NCBI GenBank assembly: GCA_965116165.1
Contig: OZ220484.1
Coordinates: 930,001-994,000 of the forward strand
Direction: 5' to 3'
Length of the DNA: 64,000 nt
Source of the DNA: Azophilus sp965116165
GTDB lineage: Bacteria > Pseudomonadota > Gammaproteobacteria > Pseudomonadales > Azotimanducaceae
Positions 45,773-53,241 of the stretch are shown here, one piece after another. Every line of letters starts with the position of its first letter. Position 1 is the first letter of the stretch. Below the pieces are notes generated by a model. That model made no database searches. It was not told where the DNA came from and saw nothing but the letters and a program-made list of their open reading frames with translations. The translations under genes were made by a program, and so were the position numbers.

Positions 45773-46393
45773 AGCCTTCGCGCGTTCGATGAACTGGGCC
45801 ATCACGTCGGGGGTTTGCGCGCCCGGTAGGGCGAAGCGGCCAGCCAGAAGATAACAAGGAACACCGGAGACGCCGACCTCGACCGCGCGGCCAAGCTGTT
45901 GGCGAACCGCCTCTGTGCCCTCCGTACCGTCTAGGTATTCGCGCACGAGGCCCTCCTCCAAATCGACCGCCACCGCCGCCTCAATCAGTACTTGCCGATC
46001 GCCGACATCGCGTCCCGAGCAGAAGTAATAGTCGAAAAGCACTTCGGCAAGGTCGTGCTGCCCGCCCCGCTCCGCCGCGAATTCCAACAACCGATGCGCC
46101 TGAAGGGTATTCGGCATTTTCTCAATGATGGAGAAATCGAATTGCAGGCCGACCTCCCCCGCTTCCGCCTCGATTCGCCGCGGCACCCGGGCCCGGTCGG
46201 CATCGGCCCCGTGGCGCGCCGCCAAATAGCGCGCTCGATCCATGCCCTCGGGCGGCATGTTCGGATACAACTGATAGGGTCGCCAGCGCAGCGTAACGCC
46301 CTGCCCAACCGGCGTGCCCAACACCGAATCCAGCCGCCTCTTGCCGATATAGCACCAGGGACACACGACATCCGAGAAAATTTCAATTTCCAT
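45764..46393 (-). CDS. DsbA-family (FrnE-like) oxidoreductase
   Basis: 209 residues from Met 46393 (MEIEIFSDVVCPWCYIGKRRL). The CPWC thioredoxin-fold active site at the N-terminus and the C-terminal cis-Pro region GVSGVPCYLLAGRFALPGAQ are typical of FrnE/2-hydroxychromene isomerase-like DsbA relatives. No signal peptide is present, so it should be cytoplasmic, where such proteins act as disulfide oxidoreductases. The true substrate is unknown. Confidence 0.9.
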   Translation of the reverse strand: MEIEIFSDVVCPWCYIGKRRLDSVLGTPVGQGVTLRWRPYQLYPNMPPEGMDRARYLAARHGADADRARVPRRIEAEAGEVGLQFDFSIIEKMPNTLQAHRLLEFAAERGGQHDLAEVLFDYYFCSGRDVGDRQVLIEAAVAVDLEEGLVREYLDGTEGTEAVRQQLGRAVEVGVSGVPCYLLAGRFALPGAQTPDVMAQFIERAKALA

Positions 46394-46436
46394 TTTCCAT
46401 TCCACCTAGCCGTGGGAATCTGCGATTATAGGGGTT

Positions 46437-46883
46437 GTGGATGCGTCGACTACCAATCGCCCGAAGGCGCCCCTGTACTCGCTGGACGGTATCGTCATCG
46501 GCACATTGCTTGGCTCGCTCATCGCCGGCATTTACATGATGGTGCACAACTATCTGGCGCTCGGTTCGGTGCGGCTGGCCAAACAAATGCTGATCGGGGG
46601 TCTGATCGTGCATGCCCTCGTGCATACCATCGCGCTCATCGCCATCACATTCGCGCCGCCGCAAGTCGCATCACAGGTATTGACATTCGCCTTTGTTTTC
46701 GCTGTCGGCCAAGCCGGACTGGCCTATCTGGTGGCCCAGTTCCTACAGGGCCCAAGCATCCTCTACTACGAGACACGGGGCGCACCGATTCATGGGCTGT
46801 TTCGCTCCGTGCTGGTGGGTTTTCTGGCGGGTATTCTTGCGTCTTTCGTGGCGCTCGTGCTATTCGTGCTCGCGAGCCTTTAG
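46437..46883 (+). CDS. Small integral membrane protein, hypothetical
   Basis: 148 residues from a GTG start. Three to four hydrophobic segments: IVIGTLLGSLIAGIYMMV, MLIGGLIVHALVHTIALIAI, VLTFAFVFAVGQAGLAYLVA and VGFLAGILASFVALVLFVL. No recognised family or catalytic motif. Divergent from the DsbA-like gene. The stop TAG is directly followed by a solo E2 palindrome. Confidence 0.7.
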   Translation: MDASTTNRPKAPLYSLDGIVIGTLLGSLIAGIYMMVHNYLALGSVRLAKQMLIGGLIVHALVHTIALIAITFAPPQVASQVLTFAFVFAVGQAGLAYLVAQFLQGPSILYYETRGAPIHGLFRSVLVGFLAGILASFVALVLFVLASL

Positions 46884-46912
46884 CCCGAGCTATTCATGAA
46901 TAGGTGGGGCTG
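46884..46912. repeat. Solo E2 palindrome
   Basis: A 14-bp perfect palindrome CTATTCATGAATAG within AGCCCGA/GGGGCT outer arms. It starts at the stop codon of the membrane protein gene. Confidence 0.65.
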
Positions 46913-46988
46913 GCGAGGTATGTTTCAGCAGCGGTTGGAAAAGGGTTAGGATGCGCGCACTTTTCAACATTAGGGATCCGGAATTCAA

Positions 46989-48005
46989 ATGAACATCAAT
47001 CGCCAATGGATTCTCGCAAAGCGCCCGTTCGGCATGGTCGGTCGGGACAACTTCGACTATCGGGAAGTCGCCATTCCCGAGGCCGGCGACGGCGAGGTGC
47101 TCGTGCGCAACCTTTACCTTTCTTTCGACCCGACCCAACGCGGCTGGATGGAAGACCGGGAAAGCTATATGCCGCCGGTGCAAATCGGCGAACCGATGCG
47201 GGCGGGCACCGTCGGCCAGGTCGCCGCTTCCAGCCACCCGGATTTCGAAACCGGCGACCTCGTTCAGACCCTGGGCGGATGGCAGGACTTCTTCGTCGCC
47301 AACCCATCGATGCCGATGGCATTGACCAAACTGCCCGCCGGTCTCGACCCGGCCATGACCCTTTCCGTTCTCGGCACCACCGGCCAAACCGCCTATTGGG
47401 GCCTGCTGGATCTCGGCAAACCGCAAAGTGGCGAAACCGTGCTGGTATCCGGCGCCGCGGGCGCCACCGGCTCCGTCGCGGGACAGATCGCCCGTCTCAA
47501 GGGCTGTCGCGTAATCGGCATTGCCGGCGGGCCGGAAAAGTGCGCCTGGCTCACGGAGGAAGCCCGTTTCGATGCGGCAATCGACTACAAGAACGAGGAC
47601 GTGAATGCGCGTATCGGGGAACTGTGCCCGAACCGGGTGGACATTTTCTTCGACAATGTGGGCGGCAACATCCTTGAGGCGGCGCTCAACCACATCAACA
47701 TGCGCGCCCGGGTGGTGTTATGCGGCGGCATCTCAAGCTATAACGCGACAGCGCCCGTACCCGGCCCGGCCAACCTCATGAATCTCGTCATCATGCGCGC
47801 CCGCATGGAGGGTTTTATCGTCATCGACTACATGGATCGCTTCGCGGCCTCGGCCCTGGAGCTGACGGGCTGGATTCAGAGCGGCGACCTAGTCTATCAG
47901 GTGGATGTTCAAGAAGGATTCGAGAACATACCCGACACCTTGCGGCGGCTGTTCACCGGACAGAACCAGGGCAAGCAACTGCTGAAACTCGCCGACCCGG
48001 CCTAA
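46989..48005 (+). CDS. NADP-dependent MDR oxidoreductase (CurA/leukotriene B4 dehydrogenase-like)
   Basis: 338 residues, zinc-free medium-chain reductase. NRQWILAKRPFG near the start, YLSFDPTQRGWM, the nucleotide-binding VSGAAGATGSVAGQIAR, and FDNVGGNILEAAL plus CGGISSYNA are hallmarks of the family reducing alpha,beta-unsaturated ketones with NADPH. E. coli CurA (curcumin reductase) is the closest named type I can suggest. It is monocistronic, with repeats E3 and E2 immediately downstream. Confidence 0.92.
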   Translation: MNINRQWILAKRPFGMVGRDNFDYREVAIPEAGDGEVLVRNLYLSFDPTQRGWMEDRESYMPPVQIGEPMRAGTVGQVAASSHPDFETGDLVQTLGGWQDFFVANPSMPMALTKLPAGLDPAMTLSVLGTTGQTAYWGLLDLGKPQSGETVLVSGAAGATGSVAGQIARLKGCRVIGIAGGPEKCAWLTEEARFDAAIDYKNEDVNARIGELCPNRVDIFFDNVGGNILEAALNHINMRARVVLCGGISSYNATAPVPGPANLMNLVIMRARMEGFIVIDYMDRFAASALELTGWIQSGDLVYQVDVQEGFENIPDTLRRLFTGQNQGKQLLKLADPA

Positions 48006-48017
48006 GTCTTCCCTTAG

Positions 48018-48153
48018 CAGCCTGTCGGACTTTATGGCGCTTAATTTCGTAACCCATTGATTATATTTAATATTTTATTTTGAGCCCATCGCGAGGGAAT
48101 TTCTGAAATATCAATAGTTTAATAAATTCGGCACAGTTAAGTCCGACAGGCTG
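48018..48153. repeat. Repeat E3, intact copy (136 bp)
   Basis: Perfect 15-bp inverted ends CAGCCTGTCGGACTT and perfect TTAG duplications (48014-48017 and 48154-48157). The A/T-rich core has no coding capacity. Confidence 0.93.
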
Positions 48154-48156
48154 TTA

Positions 48157-48328
48157 GCCCGACCTATTCACGAATAAACTACTGCGACCGTCAATAGCGG
48201 CGAAAGCACTGGGTGTGCTCCCGCCGCGTGCTCAACGTGCCGTCAAGCACGCGCGCGCTCCAGTCCGCGCACCCACTGATTTCCTACCCTTGCCGGCCTC
48301 GCCACGTTCATTCACGAATAGGTCGGGC
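48157..48328. repeat. Repeat E2, full copy 2 (172 bp)
   Basis: Ends GCCCGACCTATTC and the inverse. Flanked by TTA (48154-48156, shared with the E3 target duplication, and 48329-48331, the stop codon of the reductase gene read leftward). Confidence 0.9.
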
Positions 48329-49405
48329 TTAGACGTCATAATCAAGGGTCAACCGCGGGGAAACCGGATGGCTCTGACAGGTGAGCACATAGCCATCGGC
48401 GACCTCTTGTTCCGACAGGGCGTGGTTGACGTCCATTTCCACCCGGCCCTCGAGCACCCGGGCCTTACAGGTGGCGCATACGCCGTCCTTGCAGGCATAG
48501 GGCACATCAAGGCCCATGGCGCTCGCGCGGTCGAGGATATTTTCGCCGTTGTATTCCAAGTCGAAGAAGTAGCGTCTGGCGTTCAAACGCACCGATACCC
48601 TTGCCGTATCGCCGCCGAAGCGGCGCGCCCTTTCCTCGTGCCGGCGCACACGTTCCGCCGCGTCCTCGGCGGAGGCGGCAAACAGTTCGTAGTGGATGCG
48701 CTCCGCCGGCACGCCCTCGCCACCCAATCCGCGGGTAACCTCCGCCACCATGGATTCGGGGCCGCAAAGATAGAATTCATCGAATCCATCCAGGGGCAGC
48801 AACCGCTTGATGAACTGAGCGCCCTTGGCGTTGTCGATGCGGCCGTTGAACAGGTCGTTGTCCTGCAGTTCCTCGCTGAAAACCGGAATCAAATGGAATC
48901 GGTCGAGATAGCGGTTTTTTAGCGAGAGCAGGTCGTGGCGGAACATCATTGATGCCGTCGTCTTGTTGCCGTACAGCAGGGTGGCCCGGCTGGTCGGGTT
49001 GTCCCCAAGTGTCGCACGGATGATCGACAGGATCGGTGTTATGCCGCTACCCGCGGCGATACAAAAATAGCTGATGCCGGGCTTGTCGGCGTTGGTGGAT
49101 ACGAATCGGCCCCGCGGCGTCGCCACCTCAAGCGTTTCACCGGCCCGCATATCCCGATTGGCGTAGGTGCTAAAGCGCCCGCCGGGTTGCAGTTTTATGC
49201 CAACCTCGAGCGGCTCTCCCGGCACGCTGCAAATGGAATAGGAGCGGCGCACCGCCCGCCCGTCGATATCTTGCTCAAAGGTCAGGTATTGGCCCGGCCG
49301 GAACCCGTACTCGGCCATGAGCTCATGGGGAATATCCATGGTTAGGCGCACCGCCCCGGCGGTTTCCGGCGCAACGCTGGCCACGGTCAGACTATGGGAT
49401 TTCAT
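48329..49405 (-). CDS. PaaE-like ferredoxin-NADP reductase / 2Fe-2S oxidoreductase
   Basis: 358 residues from Met 49405; the frame to 49627 would overlap the toxin gene. The FAD domain has RRSYSICS and GGRFSTY; the NAD(P) part has AAGSGITPILSI and FYLCGPESM. A C-terminal plant-type ferredoxin domain has CKDGVCATCK plus LTCQSHP, the four Cys of a 2Fe-2S cluster. This is the layout of PaaE, the reductase of phenylacetyl-CoA epoxidase, but no paaABC genes are nearby, so it may serve another oxygenase or desaturase. The stop codon sits in the E2 target site. Confidence 0.88.
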   Translation of the reverse strand: MKSHSLTVASVAPETAGAVRLTMDIPHELMAEYGFRPGQYLTFEQDIDGRAVRRSYSICSVPGEPLEVGIKLQPGGRFSTYANRDMRAGETLEVATPRGRFVSTNADKPGISYFCIAAGSGITPILSIIRATLGDNPTSRATLLYGNKTTASMMFRHDLLSLKNRYLDRFHLIPVFSEELQDNDLFNGRIDNAKGAQFIKRLLPLDGFDEFYLCGPESMVAEVTRGLGGEGVPAERIHYELFAASAEDAAERVRRHEERARRFGGDTARVSVRLNARRYFFDLEYNGENILDRASAMGLDVPYACKDGVCATCKARVLEGRVEMDVNHALSEQEVADGYVLTCQSHPVSPRLTLDYDV

Positions 49406-49556
49406 GTCGGTTCGGTTTTTGGGGATTATACCCTGATCCCCTGATAAGCATCGCCGGAATTCCACCGCGCGGTTCCTCTCCGGGCGGATCGAATGGTGCT
49501 GCTCCGCTGATGTTGGCAAGGTTGAAAAAATCGCTACAGGGAATACCCCCAGGGTA

Positions 49557-50039
49557 TCAAGCAAAAAGTCGCTCGTCCCACCAAACCGGCGTCTCCAATC
49601 CTGTCTCGATGCGCTGGAACTGATCATGCTCGGTATTGAAAACCAGGTTCCGCTCCATCCGTGCGACGACTGAGGGAACGATCAGGATGGCTGACCGGAT
49701 TTCGGTATACCATGCATGGCCAAAGGTCCGTGCCGCTTCACCCGCCGCATCCGCCCATCCCGAAACCCCATCCGGATTGACGACCGCATAGGATGTGCCT
49801 ACAGGAATAGTGATCTCGATGTAGTGCTGATTTGGTGGAATATCGCCGCTGAAATGGACCAGCTTTTCCAGCATTGCCGTCGAGTAATGCTCTGACGCAT
49901 AGATCACACTTGAGCCCGCTTCATGCCAGCGTCCGGAATTTTTCCGGGCACTGCCATCGTCCCAGATTGAATATTCTCCGTCTGGATCTCCGATCCGATA
50001 GGCGACCATAGGTTTCGTTAGAGCACGAACCGGCGTCAT
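49557..50039 (-). CDS. RES-domain toxin
   Basis: 160 residues. AYRIGDPDGEYSIWDDGSARKNSGRWHEAGSSVIYASEHYSTAMLEKLVH contains the R-E-S-type conserved Arg, Glu and Ser positions of RES toxins (shown here for location; key parts are SGRWHEAG and YASEHYSTAMLE). Characterised RES toxins degrade cellular NAD+. The ATG at 50039 overlaps the antitoxin stop by 4 bp, the standard antitoxin-first arrangement. A shorter start, MVAYRIG, is possible. Confidence 0.85.
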   Translation of the reverse strand: MTPVRALTKPMVAYRIGDPDGEYSIWDDGSARKNSGRWHEAGSSVIYASEHYSTAMLEKLVHFSGDIPPNQHYIEITIPVGTSYAVVNPDGVSGWADAAGEAARTFGHAWYTEIRSAILIVPSVVARMERNLVFNTEHDQFQRIETGLETPVWWDERLFA

Positions 50040-50503
50040 ACCGAGAAGCCGGATTCCGCACGTTTGAGCATGTTGATCACAGCGTCTGCCCCGGCCGAAC
50101 TAGAGCGCGCCATTTCGAATGGCGATTTCCCCCCCAACAGCCTGTGCGGACGATTGAGAAATCGGAATATGGCTTCCTCGTCCCCATGGTAAATTCGGCC
50201 CACCGCATCTACGACGCGACCAACTTCATACAATCGTTCGCTCATCTCTCGCGACAGCGGTTTTCGTTCTTTTCTTGCACGCCTCAGAGTCGTCTCCGGG
50301 ATCAATGGGCCCACAACATTGGCCCTTCCCAAAACCGCACTGAGCGCATCGGCGGATGCGGCCCGCAGACCTTTGGAAATTTGATCGGCCAGATAAATAT
50401 CGTCCAAAGCGGCGGGTGACGTCAGCCCCAACAGCTTGCCGACTCGTCCCGAAACAGTTCCTGGCAAGGTAGTTGGGCTGGAATAGGCTTCCAAAGCTGC
50501 CAT
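50036..50503 (-). CDS. Xre/MbcA/ParS-type antitoxin of the RES toxin
   Basis: 155 residues. A helical Xre-like region (LDDIYLADQISKGLRAAS) is followed by the DUF2384 toxin-binding domain: LSREMSERLYEVGRVVDAVGRIYHGDEEAIFRFLNRPHRLLGGKSPFEMA (conserved core NRPHRLLGGKSPFEMA). It should neutralise the downstream toxin and autorepress the operon. No operator could be assigned by eye. Confidence 0.87.
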   Translation of the reverse strand: MAALEAYSSPTTLPGTVSGRVGKLLGLTSPAALDDIYLADQISKGLRAASADALSAVLGRANVVGPLIPETTLRRARKERKPLSREMSERLYEVGRVVDAVGRIYHGDEEAIFRFLNRPHRLLGGKSPFEMARSSSAGADAVINMLKRAESGFSV

Positions 50504-50585
50504 GGCATCAAATCTCCTGCGTCATATGGCGAAAAATATACAGTCATTTGACAGATTGATCAATTCACGCTGTGATGATTCAGCA

Positions 50586-50672
50586 GCGCCAGCAGTTCCG
50601 CCTGCGGAAAATGCAGCGGATCCAAGTAGGTATTGCGCACAGGCAGCGATTCCCCAAGTTTATTGTTGGCCG
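50586..50672 (-). pseudogene. Duplicated fragment of the ppc C-terminus
   Basis: About 87 bp closely match 61891-61979 inside ppc. Read leftward it encodes NTYLDPLH and QAELLA, which the true gene also encodes. It is only a scrap with no start or flanking ppc sequence, followed by an E2 right end. Confidence 0.75.
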
Positions 50673-50689
50673 TGACATATGGATCGGTT

Positions 50690-50752
50690 CGCGCACCCGG
50701 TGATTGCACTGCTCTTGCCAGCCTCGCGACGTTCATTCACGAGTAGGTAAGG
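50690..50752. repeat. Repeat E2, truncated right end
   Basis: Matches the last 60 or so bp of E2 (TTGCCAGCCTCGC, CGTTCATTCACGAGTAGGT). It abuts the stop codon of the RraA-like gene. Confidence 0.75.
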
Positions 50753-51409
50753 TTAGTCGTCCGGGGTTTGCAGACTGTGGTATCCGAGTTCCCTTCGCGC
50801 TTCATTGAGCCGACCGCCCTTTTTCAAAAGCGCGAGGATCTCCTCCTCCACGCCGTTTATTTTCTCGGCGAGCGACAGAACCTCGTCCTCGCGCGATTGG
50901 GGAATCGCCACGACGCCGTCGCTGTCGCCGAGCAGTATGTCGCCCGGCATGACGCGCGCATCGCCAATATTCACGGGCACCTGTTCAGCGTCAACCTGTA
51001 CACGGTCCTTGCCCGTTCGCATCGAATAGCTGCGGCTGAACACCGGGTAGCCGAGGTCGAGGCAGAGGCGCACATCCCGGCAGGGTCCGTCGATTACCGT
51101 GCCGGCGAGCCCGTTCCTGTGTGCGAGAAAGGTCATGATATCGCCCCAGACGGTCGCGTCTTCCCTGCCGCCGTTGTCGATGACGACGACGGTGCCGGGC
51201 TCGAGATCGTCGATGAAGTCGCCGACGGTGCCGGGGTTCTTGCTGTCGACGGGGCCGTAGAGCACCGTGTAGGCCCTGCCCGCAAGCCGGAAATCCTGAT
51301 CGCGTGGCTTGATCCCCAAGCACTGCCCGGGAATGCGCAGTTTGTCCAGGGCGTCGCTGACGGTGGCTGTTTCGAGGCGCCTCGCGCGCTCTATGTTCTT
51401 ATCGGTCAT
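50753..51409 (-). CDS. RraA-fold aldolase-like protein 1
   Basis: 218 residues of the RraA/HMG-CHA aldolase superfamily: ATVSDALDKL, VVVIDNGGREDATVWGDI, VIDGPCRDVRLCLDLGYPVFSR, PGDILLGDSDGVVAIP. The DGPCRD Arg-Asp pair matches the metal and pyruvate site of 4-carboxy-4-hydroxy-2-oxoadipate aldolases (LigK/GalC). In this operon it probably carries out, or supports, the final split to pyruvate and oxaloacetate. It is last in the operon, 23 bp after its paralogue. Confidence 0.85.
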   Translation of the reverse strand: MTDKNIERARRLETATVSDALDKLRIPGQCLGIKPRDQDFRLAGRAYTVLYGPVDSKNPGTVGDFIDDLEPGTVVVIDNGGREDATVWGDIMTFLAHRNGLAGTVIDGPCRDVRLCLDLGYPVFSRSYSMRTGKDRVQVDAEQVPVNIGDARVMPGDILLGDSDGVVAIPQSREDEVLSLAEKINGVEEEILALLKKGGRLNEARRELGYHSLQTPDD

Positions 51410-51432
51410 TATCCGATCCTCGACCCCTATCG

Positions 51433-52101
51433 CTAGTCCTGTGTGCGGAGCATGGTCTCGTAGTCCGTCCCCATGACTTCGGTGACCGGCTTGCCGGCGA
51501 GAACGGCCCGCGTCATCAATCGTTCCTTGGCGACGATGTACTCTGCCTTGGCGATGATCTCGTCGGCCGCGGCCTCGGGCACGAACACAACCCCGCTGCC
51601 ATCCGCGACGACAAAGTCACCCGGCCTCACGTCGATGCCACCGACGCGTATTGCCTCGTTGAAACTCTCCTCGTAGATTCGACCCCGCGCCGTGGTGGCC
51701 GTCGTCGACCGCGAGAAGACCGGAAAACCAATCTCCTCATATTCATCGACATCCCGAACAGGGCCCTCGGCGATGACGCCGCGCACACCTTTCCTGAGGG
51801 CCGCGTTCGCAAGAACACCGCCCCAGGACGCACAGGCGATACCCGTGCGCTGTTCGACGACGATGATGTCGGTCGTCGACGCCGCGCCGATGGAGCGCGC
51901 GCCGAGGTGCTGCCGGGAGCCGCCTTGCGGAGGCGTATCGCAAAGTTTCAAAGTCTGTACGCGCCCCGCGATCCGCTTGCGCGTGGAGCGCCTCGGAAGT
52001 CCGTCGACAGTACCTGCAATCCCGAGCGCGTCCATCGCGTCGGAGACCGCGCACGCATCAAGCGCCTCCAGTCGTGCAACCCGTTCGCTCATGCTCGACA
52101 C
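51433..52101 (-). CDS. RraA-fold aldolase-like protein 2
   Basis: 222 residues, a second member of the family: CAVSDAMDALG, DIIVVEQRTGIACASWGG, VIAEGPVRDVDEYEEIGFPVFSR, PGDFVVADGSGVVFVP. The Arg-Asp pair is kept. The two copies differ a lot (for example in the region around residue 60), so this is not a recent duplication. One may be the aldolase and the other may act on a methylated or decarboxylated intermediate; this is inference. It starts 21 bp after the dioxygenase gene. Confidence 0.85.
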   Translation of the reverse strand: MSSMSERVARLEALDACAVSDAMDALGIAGTVDGLPRRSTRKRIAGRVQTLKLCDTPPQGGSRQHLGARSIGAASTTDIIVVEQRTGIACASWGGVLANAALRKGVRGVIAEGPVRDVDEYEEIGFPVFSRSTTATTARGRIYEESFNEAIRVGGIDVRPGDFVVADGSGVVFVPEAAADEIIAKAEYIVAKERLMTRAVLAGKPVTEVMGTDYETMLRTQD

Positions 52102-52122
52102 ACCGACGCCGTGGCCGCGCCC

Positions 52123-53136
52123 TCAGGTCCAGGCAATGAAACCATTGGCCGTTCCCGTACCGGCCTCGGTTCGGTAGCAGGGTATGTAGTCGACGATGTC
52201 GCCCGACAGCTTTGTTCGGAACAGCGCCCCGGACGCCCCGATCCAATTCCTGAACTCCGACGTGCCATCCATCAGGATGTTCTGCGGGATCGTCCGCAGG
52301 TAGTCCGCATCACGACCCTGGATAGCACCCATGAGTTCGTGGTCGGCGCTCTCGTCGATGACAAAATGCGTCAGCCCGCCCGACGCAAAAATCGCCACTT
52401 TCTTGTCCTCATCCCATGTCTCGATAGCGCGACCGATGAATTCGCCAAAGTCGAAACACCGCTTGGCGAGCGGCTGGTTCGGTGGGAAGAACGTGTTCGT
52501 GAACAAGGGAAGGATCGGCACAGGATTGTCGCGCATGATCCTGCGAATGATCCAACTGAACGCGTGCGGCGTACCGATGTGAAAATGATCCTCCGGCATG
52601 GCCGGCCAGCTTCCAATCGCCCCGACATCGAATCCTGCTTCCAAGGCGTCCTCAAAAACGTGATCGGCGAGTCCGGGCAGGCCCGGCCACTCCACCGGCT
52701 CATCGGGTCGATATGCCCATTCCGTCTCCTTGATGCCCGGCGGAACCCGCGCCATCCGCTCGGCCGTAAGCGGCTTCTGCCAGAAGGTCTCGCCGTGGTA
52801 CACCGAGAACATCGGCTGAAGCGAATCGAGTATCAGTTCGCGCTGGTCGTTGCCGAAGATTACGGCCACATCCGGCTTGTTCTGTTCCCACACGAGGGCG
52901 AGCTGCCCTATAGCCCGTTGACACAGTGCCACCCGGCGTTCGCGTTCTTCCCGCGTGACCGCGGTGCCGAGGTTGTCGTCTTTGCGCAACGCAACGAGCT
53001 CGTCGAAACTGTATTGCCTACCCTTGAACCAGTGCGTCTTCTCCTTGTCGAAAGGCGCTCTCAGCATCCATTCATCGGCTGTGGTGTTGAGCGTGGGACC
53101 GTGGGTCGTCCAGATCCCGAGCGAAATTTTAGCCAT
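52123..53136 (-). CDS. Class III (LigB-type) extradiol ring-cleavage dioxygenase
   Basis: 337 residues. MAKISLGIWTTHGPTL places a His at residue 12, as in LigB, where H12 binds the iron; VAVIFGNDQRE and SGGLTHFVID are further family blocks, and FHIGTPHAFS carries a His. These enzymes open catechol-type rings with Fe(II) and O2. There is no fused or separate LigA-like subunit here, unlike protocatechuate 4,5-dioxygenase and gallate dioxygenase, so the exact substrate (gallate, methylgallate or another) is open. The start codon lies inside the CATA target duplication of repeat E1-h. Confidence 0.85.
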   Translation of the reverse strand: MAKISLGIWTTHGPTLNTTADEWMLRAPFDKEKTHWFKGRQYSFDELVALRKDDNLGTAVTREERERRVALCQRAIGQLALVWEQNKPDVAVIFGNDQRELILDSLQPMFSVYHGETFWQKPLTAERMARVPPGIKETEWAYRPDEPVEWPGLPGLADHVFEDALEAGFDVGAIGSWPAMPEDHFHIGTPHAFSWIIRRIMRDNPVPILPLFTNTFFPPNQPLAKRCFDFGEFIGRAIETWDEDKKVAIFASGGLTHFVIDESADHELMGAIQGRDADYLRTIPQNILMDGTSEFRNWIGASGALFRTKLSGDIVDYIPCYRTEAGTGTANGFIAWT

Positions 53137-53137
53137 A

Positions 53138-53236
53138 GGAAGGTCCGAACAATTCGATAGAGCAGCATTTAGCTACTCGTAGGCTATTGATTTTATTAAA
53201 CCGGATGCCCCGACCAGAGGATTGATCAGAGGTTCT
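53138..53236 (-). repeat. MITE-like repeat E1, copy h (99 bp)
   Basis: Perfect CATA duplications at 53134-53137 and 53237-53240. It fills the gap between the transporter gene stop (53242) and the dioxygenase start (53136). Confidence 0.93.
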
Positions 53237-53241
53237 CATAG

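Noticed and set aside
51907..53160. 417-residue plus-strand frame over the dioxygenase and RraA genes
   Set aside because: Antisense to three genes with clear family motifs and tight spacing.
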